A model generated the notes under the pieces. That model worked only from the letters and a program-made list of their open reading frames with translations, did not search any database and was not told where the DNA came from. 58,756 bases of DNA from an uncultured Saprospiraceae bacterium (GTDB taxonomy: Bacteria > Bacteroidota > Bacteroidia > Chitinophagales > Saprospiraceae): NCBI GenBank assembly GCA_937941765.1, contig CALDGQ010000004.1, positions 1-58,756 on the forward strand. Reading direction: 5' to 3'. Shown here piece after piece: positions 51,584-58,756 of the stretch; the stretch's first letter is position 1; each line of letters opens with the position of its first letter. The translations under genes and the position numbers were made by a program.

Positions 51584-54415
51584 TTATTTAATCACAAGTT
51601 TTTCAACATACTGAAAGTTTTCTTTCTCAATTATAACAAAATAAATACCACTTGAAAGTTTTGAAATATCTATCATTTCTCCTGAAACATTATTGAGTGA
51701 AAGCACTTCTTGTAGTATCGTATTTTGAATAGATAAATTGAAATGGTCTAAAGGAGTTTTAATGCCTAGTTGATCTGTTGCTGGATTTGGGTAAATTTTA
51801 AAAAATGTATTTGTATTGTTGCGAATTGCTGTAAAATCACAATTGGCGAGAATTTCTTCTTCCGTCAAACAGCCGGTTGCATTAGAATTGATAGAAGACG
51901 GGTTTGATGGAACGTTTAAATAGTCGCAGATGCTTTGCACGGCACAATCTGATAGCAAATCGGAGCCAAATAAAAATAAATTCTGAAAAGAGGTCGGGTC
52001 AAGATTTTGCAATCCATCCAAACTTGTCAGTAAGTTGTTATTGAAAATAGCAAGAAAACCAGTAATGGTTTGTAAGTTGCTCAAGTCTGAAATGTCTGTA
52101 AGCGATTGGTTGTTGGTAATTTCAAAGTCACCTGAAATAGTATTTAAGTTTTGCAATCCAGATAAGTCTTGGACACCTGTTTTGGAAATCAGAAACTTAC
52201 CATCAATATTTTCAAGACTTGTAAAGGGTAATGTACTTAAAGAATCCAATTCGAAAAGTGTTGCAAAAGACTCAATGGTAGTTAAGTTTCCGAAACCGGT
52301 TATTTCCTCTAAATTAGACAGCGTTTTTATTTGAAAATTTCCGGTTATATTATCCAAATTTTGAAAAGCAGTGATACTAATTAAGCTATCATTAAGTTGG
52401 ATATTTATAATCCCATCCAACGTGTTTACATTGTTGAATCCTTGCAGCGTAATAAGAGACGGATTGTCGAGGCATTGGAAATCACCTAAAGGATTGATAA
52501 GATTTTCAGCAATTGGGGTATGTGTCAAAAAAGCATTTTGTTCAATTGAAACTTCTCCGCCAATTCTTTCGAGCGCACCAAGATCGTCAGTTAGGTCTAC
52601 AAGACCGGTGTTCAATATTATCAAATTGTTTCCGATAAAAGTTAAAGCATCTAATCCTTGTAAATCATTGAGACCAGCATCACCAAAAAGAATTAAAGAT
52701 CCTCCAATATATTTTAGATTTTGAAAATCATTTAAGTTTTCTAAATCGGCGACGTTAATTTGAACTGTACCTAATATGGTATCGATATTCTGAAAAGGAA
52801 TTAAATTGTCAACACCAGAAATAGTTAGATTTCCATTTATCTTGTTACAATTACCATATTGCGCTAGAAATGAATTTAAATCAGGTTGATCCGTAATTGT
52901 GGTCAAGCCAATCTGACAATCTTGCGGCTGAGCACAAGCGGTTTCAACTACTTCAACAGATCCGCATGCCGCTGAATTTCCTTCAATAGTTGCAAGATTA
53001 CTTTGATTCAAATATTCACAGAAATTAGGTAAGTTGCAAAAGCCGACAAACGGATTATTTTGAATAACCAAGTTAGTGAAGGACTCCGAATCAACATTAA
53101 TAAGTGCAGTGATATTATTCAAAAATGTATTGTTTGAAATAATAATCTCACCACCAACATTCGTCAAATTTAAAATCAAATCAAGTCCTTGAAAACCATT
53201 GGAATCCAAAACAAGATCTCCATTGATAGTCGTTAGTGATTCAAATGGAGGAAGTGATTCCGTTGAACTATTGTTGCGATATTCAAAATTACCTTCAACC
53301 GTATGTAAATTGTTGAATCCAAATGCAAAGGATTGGAACGGTAAGAAAGATTCAATATTTTCAAGTACAAAATCTTCACTAATAGTCTCTAAAGAAGAAA
53401 AACCAATTAAACTGGAAATGGCTGCAGTAGATGTGATTGAAAGATTTCCGTTAAGATTCAATAAGTTGTTGAAGCCTAAATCATAGAGAAATGATTGGTC
53501 ATTTGCCATTTCAATATTTCCATTCATTTCCTCAATTTGATTGGTGAAACCATTTGGTTTAAAAGTTACCAATATTGGTTCCGTAAATGCATAAAAAATA
53601 TCATGATCAATAACTGTACAATTTTTGTAAATAATTTTGTAATTCAAATCATCAATAGTTGTACTGAAAATTAACTCATCTGTTGGGCAATTAATCGGAA
53701 GACAACCAGCTGTAATCTCACTTGTAAGATTACATCCAATTGCATTGTTGGATATTGTGTGCGCTCCATTATTATTCAGATAATCGCAGAAATTATTCAA
53801 TTGGCAAATACTCAATTGTGTGCAGTCTGTAATAGTAAGATTATCAATACCAGCAGGATCGATATTTCTCAATCCGAAAATGCATTGAAGTTGCGGATTG
53901 TCATCCATGATAATAACACCATCTACTTGTGTCAATGCTTGAAGTCCATTTATGGCAGTTAGGTTTTCATTCCCTTCAAATATTATTTTCCCACCAATAG
54001 ATTGCAATGAATTTAAGAAATCAAACAATATAAATCCTGGGTTACCTTGAATGATCAAGTCACCACCAATTTCTTCTACTTTACTAAAGGTATTTAAAAT
54101 GAAAGGGGCAGAACTAAAACTAATTTGCAAATCGCCTCCGATGTAAGTCAAATTTTCGAAAGCATTATTAAGTGTGAATTGTGTGCTTTTTAATACACGG
54201 ACATCCCCAAGAACAGTATTCACTGGAACGGCTGTGGAGAATGGATTGACAAAATTTCCTTGTAAAATTAAGTCACCGCCGATGGTGTCACAAGTTTCTA
54301 ATGCTGTTAACAACTCGTTGCCATTATTAAATGCGATTCCATTAGGGAAGCAAGAAGTAGCTTTCAAATTTGAAGAAAATATCAGCAGAACGACGAAGCA
54401 AATAAGCTGTTTCAT
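51584..54415 (-). CDS. Receptor-L/leucine-rich-like surface protein with T9SS type A domain
   Basis: 943 residues. Signal peptide (QLICFVVLLIFSSNLKA). Three to four blocks of receptor-L-type repeats, each unit about 24 residues with GGDLILQGN, NLTxIxGxLxIxNN patterns (TQVDGVIIMDDNPQLQCI; HTVEGNFEYRNN; TISGDFEITNNQSLTDISDL). Each block ends in a Cys-bearing cap (CQLNNFCDYLNNN, CNLPNFCEYLNQS, CAVQSICDYLNVP) followed by NSNATGC-like sequence. The C-terminus FFKIYPNPATDQLGIKTP to KLVIK is a type A sorting domain. Long surface-attached binding protein; ligand unknown. Confidence 0.9.
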   Translation of the reverse strand: MKQLICFVVLLIFSSNLKATSCFPNGIAFNNGNELLTALETCDTIGGDLILQGNFVNPFSTAVPVNTVLGDVRVLKSTQFTLNNAFENLTYIGGDLQISFSSAPFILNTFSKVEEIGGDLIIQGNPGFILFDFLNSLQSIGGKIIFEGNENLTAINGLQALTQVDGVIIMDDNPQLQCIFGLRNIDPAGIDNLTITDCTQLSICQLNNFCDYLNNNGAHTISNNAIGCNLTSEITAGCLPINCPTDELIFSTTIDDLNYKIIYKNCTVIDHDIFYAFTEPILVTFKPNGFTNQIEEMNGNIEMANDQSFLYDLGFNNLLNLNGNLSITSTAAISSLIGFSSLETISEDFVLENIESFLPFQSFAFGFNNLHTVEGNFEYRNNSSTESLPPFESLTTINGDLVLDSNGFQGLDLILNLTNVGGEIIISNNTFLNNITALINVDSESFTNLVIQNNPFVGFCNLPNFCEYLNQSNLATIEGNSAACGSVEVVETACAQPQDCQIGLTTITDQPDLNSFLAQYGNCNKINGNLTISGVDNLIPFQNIDTILGTVQINVADLENLNDFQNLKYIGGSLILFGDAGLNDLQGLDALTFIGNNLIILNTGLVDLTDDLGALERIGGEVSIEQNAFLTHTPIAENLINPLGDFQCLDNPSLITLQGFNNVNTLDGIINIQLNDSLISITAFQNLDNITGNFQIKTLSNLEEITGFGNLTTIESFATLFELDSLSTLPFTSLENIDGKFLISKTGVQDLSGLQNLNTISGDFEITNNQSLTDISDLSNLQTITGFLAIFNNNLLTSLDGLQNLDPTSFQNLFLFGSDLLSDCAVQSICDYLNVPSNPSSINSNATGCLTEEEILANCDFTAIRNNTNTFFKIYPNPATDQLGIKTPLDHFNLSIQNTILQEVLSLNNVSGEMIDISKLSSGIYFVIIEKENFQYVEKLVIK

Positions 54416-54524
54416 GGAGTTAATTTATTTCTTTATCCAAAATACATTTTTGTAGTCGAAAAGGAAATTAATAAACTTGTTAAAAACAAGTTTGAAAAGT
54501 ATTTTGCATTAAAGATAGATCAAC

Positions 54525-54556
54525 AAAAAAAAGCGTAACAAATAAATGCTACGCCT
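54525..54556 (-). terminator. Intrinsic terminator of the 54582-57081 operon
   Basis: GCGTAGCA / TGTTACGC stem around a 6-base loop, followed on the minus strand by seven T. Confidence 0.75.
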
Positions 54557-54581
54557 TGTTTATATAAATTCTCTCTAAATT

Positions 54582-55019
54582 TTATTTCTCGATTAAAATG
54601 GTGTCCGCTACTTTGTTATAAAGCGTTCCATTTTGCATGGATGAATTCATTTTGTCAACAATAAAAATACCGACGAAACGGAATTTATCTTCTCCTTTGT
54701 AATCCTTTAGATGAGCGAAAACGACACGCTGTGTTTCTTCTTCCATCAATTTTTTCAACTTGGTTTTTTGAGTTCTTGGTTTGTTCCAAGATTCAATTAA
54801 TTTAGAACCATCATTGTTTAATCGAATATATCTTTTCTCAGATCGTTCGAAAGGAGCAAACCAAAGTCGCTGTTTTGGATTTAAAGCATTGTCGATTAAT
54901 TCTTTTTTGCACTTCTTTTTATCATGTCCAAAGCAGTTGACAATGTCAACGATTTTTTTGAAAGAAGGTTGTCGACTAGTTGAAAGATAATCTTGTCTTT
55001 TTGATTCAGAAATCGGCAT
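54582..55019 (-). CDS. Hypothetical cytoplasmic protein
   Basis: 145 residues, no signal or membrane segment, basic in the first two thirds. Not recognised. The Cys-bearing segment VNCFGHDKKKCKKELI, a RLWFAPFERSEKRYIRLNN strand pair, and a late RFVGIFIVDK suggest a compact alpha/beta fold. It is 40 bases downstream of the PorE-like gene on the same strand, within one transcript ended by the terminator at 54525. What it has to do with the envelope is unclear. Confidence 0.75.
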   Translation of the reverse strand: MPISESKRQDYLSTSRQPSFKKIVDIVNCFGHDKKKCKKELIDNALNPKQRLWFAPFERSEKRYIRLNNDGSKLIESWNKPRTQKTKLKKLMEEETQRVVFAHLKDYKGEDKFRFVGIFIVDKMNSSMQNGTLYNKVADTILIEK

Positions 55020-55059
55020 TAGAAATTTAAAGTTGTTACAACTTTAAAAAATGCAAAAA

Positions 55060-57081
55060 TCAATCCACAACTTTAAATGTTGTACGTCTATTTAGCTGGT
55101 GCTCTTCTTCTGTACACCTAGTGCATTGACAATCAGTTCTTAAGCGATCTTTTCCGTAGCCAACAGCGGACAATCTTGTCGGTTGAATTCCTTTTGAAAT
55201 TAAATAAGTCACTGCTGATTCTGCACGTAATTGGGACAAGTTTTTATTATAGGCATCCGCTCCACGGCAATCCGTATGCGCTGAGAGTTGGATGTTCAAC
55301 GCAGGATTTCGAAATAATATATTCGCCAAATTATCTAGTGATCGAGTGGCATCCGCACGGATATCTGATTTGTCATAATCGTAGTAAATATCTTCCAATA
55401 CAATTTCCTTGTTCTTGAAAATTTTGTCTAATACGATCTCTACTTCAAATTCTTGGGTTGGATTATTAGGATCTTTTCCGATTCCTTTTGAAGAGAAGCG
55501 ATTTTCACCTGTTAAGTAATTTGCTTTCGTTGCAGAAAAAGCGTAATCCGTATTTTCCTCCATCTCCAAAGTAAACATCCCATCTTCTCCAATGGTGAAA
55601 GTTTTTCTTTGACCATTAAAATTCGCGGTAACTTGACTACCAGGCAATGGACGTTTCCCTAACATTTTACTTTCGGGATTGTTAGGGTCTTGATAAATCT
55701 TTTCTACGACAAAACCATTCAAAATCATTTTGTAAACGATCGGTTTTGGTTTGACTGGTTCAGGTTTGTCAGGTTCTGGTTCCGGAACGGCGACAACTGG
55801 TGGTTCTACGTATCTTTTTTCGAAACGATAGATGTCATCATTCCCACTTCCACCTGGACGACTGGAACTAAAATAACCTGCTTGTAAAATATCGGCATCT
55901 TCATTTTCAGAATGATCAATAGTGAAAGCGAAATCATCGGCACCAGAATTAATGGGTGATTTCAAATTATGAATTGGACTCCAAGTATCGTTGTCCATTT
56001 TGAAAGTTCGGAAAATATCTAAGCCACCCATTCCAGGATGTCTGTCAGATGAAAAGTATAAAGTGTCTCCGTCGATGACTGGAAATTTTTCATTGCCATC
56101 TGTATTCACCGACCTTCCAAGTACAATTGGTGGATCCCAACCATCAGGATTTCTTTCACTTCGATAAATATCGTAACCGCCCCATCCCTCAGAGTGATTG
56201 CAAGAGAAATATAAAACACTTCCATCAGCAGATAAAGTCGGATGTGCATAATTCGCTTTATCTTCTACAAAATTTAATTTGATAGGAACCGACCAAGAAT
56301 TTCCTTGACGAGTACTTGTCATCAACTTACAATGTTGGTCACCATCAACTTCACTATAGCAACGTGAAAAAATGACTTCCGTAAAATCTTCATTGAAAGC
56401 TAAGGTACCTTCGTTGTTTTTAGAATTGATTTTATTGTCAAATGGAGCGACTTCTTTGGTGGTCGGATCATAGACGTAAAGATTTGAATAAAAATTTCCT
56501 GTCCATTTGTACTCTTCATCAGTTTCTCCAATTTTTCGATCAGAAGTAAATACCATTTGTCCATTTTCAAAAAGGGTAGGTGCGTATTCTGATTTTGAAG
56601 TATTTAGTGGAAGTTCTACCAAAGTATATTCACCAGATTTTCCTTCTTCAATCCATGCTTCAGATAATTTGCAGGCAGTTATTTCACGACGATATTCATA
56701 AGGCGATCCGATCTCCAGACCTAATTCTTTAAAAGCATCTTTAGCTTCGGTATACTTTTCAGCTTGTTTCAATCCAAAAGCATACTGTTTCATCGCATCG
56801 ATACCGTATTGATTGTCCATTGCTTTTTTATACCAATCCAATGACTTTTCTGGTTGATTCATTCGGCGATAAGATTCACCAATCAAGAAAGCGATTTTCC
56901 CTTTTTCGACCCGAGATTTCTCTTTTTCATATTCAGCTGGTAACATCTCAGTTGCGACGCTAAATTGTTTTCGGGCAAAAGCAGTGCGTCCGTCTTTTAT
57001 CTTTTCAGTAAAACTACAAGAGTATATGGTTGAAAGAATTAAGAATGTTAACAGTGCGTAGATTCGGTTCATGTTATTCAT
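55060..57081 (-). CDS. PorE-like lipoprotein: TPR, PD40 propeller, carboxypeptidase-regulatory-like and OmpA domains
   Basis: 673 residues from the ATG of MNNMNRIYALLTFLILSTIY (lipobox IYSC); an ATG three codons later or a TTG two codons earlier are alternatives. TPR helices (about 25-125: GKIAFLIGESYRRMNQPEKS), PD40-like propeller repeats (about 150-420: YAHPTLSADGSVLYFSCNHS, DGDTLYFSSDRHPGMGGLDI), a Pro-rich linker (EPEPDKPEPVKPKP), a carboxypeptidase-regulatory beta domain, and an OmpA peptidoglycan-binding domain (IYYDYDKSDIRADATRSLDN, LSAHTDCRGADAYN). This order matches PorE of P. gingivalis T9SS; a general OmpA anchor is the alternative. Confidence 0.87.
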   Translation of the reverse strand: MNNMNRIYALLTFLILSTIYSCSFTEKIKDGRTAFARKQFSVATEMLPAEYEKEKSRVEKGKIAFLIGESYRRMNQPEKSLDWYKKAMDNQYGIDAMKQYAFGLKQAEKYTEAKDAFKELGLEIGSPYEYRREITACKLSEAWIEEGKSGEYTLVELPLNTSKSEYAPTLFENGQMVFTSDRKIGETDEEYKWTGNFYSNLYVYDPTTKEVAPFDNKINSKNNEGTLAFNEDFTEVIFSRCYSEVDGDQHCKLMTSTRQGNSWSVPIKLNFVEDKANYAHPTLSADGSVLYFSCNHSEGWGGYDIYRSERNPDGWDPPIVLGRSVNTDGNEKFPVIDGDTLYFSSDRHPGMGGLDIFRTFKMDNDTWSPIHNLKSPINSGADDFAFTIDHSENEDADILQAGYFSSSRPGGSGNDDIYRFEKRYVEPPVVAVPEPEPDKPEPVKPKPIVYKMILNGFVVEKIYQDPNNPESKMLGKRPLPGSQVTANFNGQRKTFTIGEDGMFTLEMEENTDYAFSATKANYLTGENRFSSKGIGKDPNNPTQEFEVEIVLDKIFKNKEIVLEDIYYDYDKSDIRADATRSLDNLANILFRNPALNIQLSAHTDCRGADAYNKNLSQLRAESAVTYLISKGIQPTRLSAVGYGKDRLRTDCQCTRCTEEEHQLNRRTTFKVVD

Positions 57082-57381
57082 ATTCAATGAGATAGGAAGT
57101 GAATAATTACTTCACATTTAACGGAAAATTGGGGTGGTTTGTTGCTTAGATTTCACCAGTAAGGCACAATGGTAACAAGAAATACAAAGTAACTTGCTTC
57201 GTAAATTGCCTTACTAAGAAAGGGCAAAATTACCAGAAAGAACACTTGAAAAGTCGGTAATTAACACGGACGCTCCTCAGCAGTTTAACTACGTATTGTT
57301 TTACGTGCTGATTCTGCGTTTTTCAGCGATTTCTGAGTGATGTAATTATTCGCGCAACTCTCAAGAAGTTAGGAAATAAAA
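57082..57381. other. Intergenic gap upstream of the PorE-like gene
   Basis: No open frame. Two weak hairpins: AGTAAGGCA / TGCCTTACT (57158-57166, 57207-57215) and a CAGC...ACGTA / TACGTGCTG structure at about 57278-57314. It must include the PorE-like promoter, which I could not place. Confidence 0.45.
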
Positions 57382-57410
57382 AAAGGCCGTCCAAAAATGG
57401 ACGACCTTTC
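57382..57410 (-). terminator. Intrinsic terminator of secDF
   Basis: AAAGGCCGTCCA-AAAA-TGGACGACCTTT (one mismatch), followed on the minus strand by a T-rich run. Confidence 0.8.
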
Positions 57411-57432
57411 TATATCTTACAATACGAGTATT

Positions 57433-58756
57433 TTACTTAGTCGTAGTACTGGCTTTTGAAAAAGAAGACTTCTTCTTACCAGATTTTGCCGTTCTAGGCT
57501 TCATCTCAATATCACCAGATAAATCCGACATAACAGGAGTTGCAATAAATACAGAAGAGTAGGTACCCACAAGAATACCAACTAACAATGCAAATGCAAA
57601 ACCTTTAATTGATCCACTAGAGAATAAAAACAACATAAAGACAACAAACAAAGTTGTCAATGAAGTAATCAATGTTCTACTGATGGTACTATTAACGGCC
57701 ATGTTGATGATATCTTCTTTCGACTTACCGACATAGCTACCCATGAATTCACGAATACGGTCAAATACAACCACTGTATCATTAATAGAGTATCCAATTA
57801 CGGTCAAAATCGCAGCGATAAATGCTTGATCAATCTCCATTGGGAAAGGTAAAATTCCGTGGAAGATAGAAAACAAACTCAATACGATTAAAACATCATG
57901 GAATAAGGCTGCAACTGCACCCATTGAGAATTGCCACTTGTTGAATCGAATAAAGATGTATAAGAAAATCACCAATAAGGCGAAGATCGTTGCGTAGATA
58001 GAACTTTCTTTGATATCCTCTGCAATGGTAGGTCCTACCTTAGAAGAAGATACAACGTGTGTTCCAAGTCCATCAGGTTGCTTAAACTGTGCTAATGAAA
58101 TATTACCACCAGTAGCAGCATTTACACCTTCGTGCAATTTAGCCATTACCTTTTCTGCAGCACCTTCAGAACCATCAGCGATGTTGTAAGAAGTCACTAC
58201 GTTGAATGTATTACTAGTACTTACTTCTTTTACTAGTGTGCTCATTCCAAATGCATCACTTAATGAGCTACGTAGTCCGTCAAGGTCAACATTTTCATTT
58301 CTGTCAAACTGTACATTGTAAGAGTAACCTCCTTTAAAATCAACTCCTAATTCAAATCCTCTCATTGCGAAAGAACCTAAACCAATCAAGATGATGATAG
58401 AAGAAAGTACATAAGCCATCTTACGTTTTCCTAGCCAGTCAATATTCAAGTTTGCAAAAGCATTTTTAGAAGGACCAGTCCAGAAAGACAATTCGTTACC
58501 TTTAGTAACTGTCCACCAGTCAATGATCATACGACCAACCAATACCGCTGTAAACAATGAGCAACATACACCTATGATCAATACAATGGCGAAACCTTTA
58601 ATTGGTCCCATACCGAAGTAAGCTAAGATGATGGCTACCAAAATAGTAGTTACGTTGGCATCAATGATGGCAGAGTAGGAGTGTTGGAAACCATCTTTGA
58701 TTGAAATCAATAATGATTTGCCTGATCTAAGTTCTTCCCTGATTCTTTCAAAGATG
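57433..58756 (-). CDS. secDF: Protein translocase subunit SecDF (C-terminal part, cut by the window edge)
   Basis: About 440 residues visible; the frame continues open to the right edge with IFERIREELRSGKS, so the N-terminal SecD part lies beyond. The SecD end (SIKDGFQHSYSAIIDANVTT, TAVLVGRMIIDWW) is fused to SecF (LGVDFKGGYSYNVQFDR, GPTIAEDIKESS, IGYSINDTVVVFDRIREF, NSTISRTLITSLTT). Bacteroidota usually carry this fused form. It uses proton motive force to pull Sec substrates, including T9SS cargo with Sec signals, into the periplasm. The basic C-terminal tail (RTAKSGKKKSSFSKAS) is cytoplasmic. Confidence 0.96.
   Translation of the reverse strand, partial: IFERIREELRSGKSLLISIKDGFQHSYSAIIDANVTTILVAIILAYFGMGPIKGFAIVLIIGVCCSLFTAVLVGRMIIDWWTVTKGNELSFWTGPSKNAFANLNIDWLGKRKMAYVLSSIIILIGLGSFAMRGFELGVDFKGGYSYNVQFDRNENVDLDGLRSSLSDAFGMSTLVKEVSTSNTFNVVTSYNIADGSEGAAEKVMAKLHEGVNAATGGNISLAQFKQPDGLGTHVVSSSKVGPTIAEDIKESSIYATIFALLVIFLYIFIRFNKWQFSMGAVAALFHDVLIVLSLFSIFHGILPFPMEIDQAFIAAILTVIGYSINDTVVVFDRIREFMGSYVGKSKEDIINMAVNSTISRTLITSLTTLFVVFMLFLFSSGSIKGFAFALLVGILVGTYSSVFIATPVMSDLSGDIEMKPRTAKSGKKKSSFSKASTTTK

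Overview
The window is a stretch of chromosome from a member of the Bacteroidota, most likely a free-living gliding or environmental lineage such as the Saprospiria, although class level cannot be fixed from sequence reading alone. The evidence is a low-GC coding sequence with few Shine-Dalgarno sites, several TTG starts, TTTG / TAnnTTTG-like promoters, type IX secretion system (T9SS) parts with T9SS type A and gliding-type (type B) sorting domains, a fused SecDF, LytS/LytTR two-component genes, and the short ACT-less D-3-phosphoglycerate dehydrogenase usual in this phylum. No rRNA, tRNA, CRISPR array, prophage or intact transposon was seen.

Layout from left to right: a repeat-rich gap (1-320); a TolC plus membrane-fusion efflux pair (321-3242); two tandem T9SS Plug-like proteins (3365-6146); DNA-3-methyladenine glycosylase, IMP dehydrogenase and, divergently, tRNA adenosine deaminase (6204-9044); two small envelope proteins, Pcm, a phosphohexomutase, an ElaA-like acetyltransferase and an unknown secreted protein (9180-14498); SerA, a small membrane protein, a GT9 heptosyltransferase-like enzyme and an EF-G paralog of the EF-G2 type (14700-19262); an extended REP-like hairpin cluster (19435-19607); an SDR, AnmK and cytochrome c group (19746-22213); a TetR-TolC-MFP-RND efflux operon with a visible candidate operator (22336-29078); a symmetric module of two paralogous VWA proteins flanking a LytS-type kinase and LytTR regulator (29761-35179); a 1457-residue adhesin-like protein of Ig-like repeats (35480-39853); PdxH, an MFS transporter and a RimK/aspartoacylase-like pair (40285-44431); a clan GH-A glycosidase (44938-46854); secreted and envelope proteins with a Crp-DinB-TPR operon (47196-51476); a long receptor-L/LRR-like T9SS protein (51584-54415); an unknown small protein with a PorE-like lipoprotein (54582-57081); and the 3' part of SecDF (57433 to the right edge).

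The envelope theme is strong: three TolC/RND/MFP sets of parts, T9SS machinery (Plug x2, PorE-like), at least three T9SS cargo proteins, the SecDF motor that feeds the periplasm, and several lipoproteins. Housekeeping enzymes for GTP synthesis, serine, PLP, cell-wall recycling and tRNA editing lie between them.

The most unusual signal is non-coding. Five or more gaps, mostly between convergent genes, hold long imperfect hairpins whose two arms are register-matched short tandem repeats (6, 7 or about 8 bases per unit). The repeat word is different at every locus, while the hairpin core keeps similar edges (GGAG.CACG on the left and CGTACTC or CGAACTC on the right). Arms overlap or supply the stop codons of neighbouring genes in at least three cases. 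I know of no described family with this structure. Other points worth a second look are the EF-G paralog lacking the catalytic histidine, the tandem Plug genes, the VWA-kinase-VWA island, and a duplicated 37-base leader, each copy ending in its own terminator.
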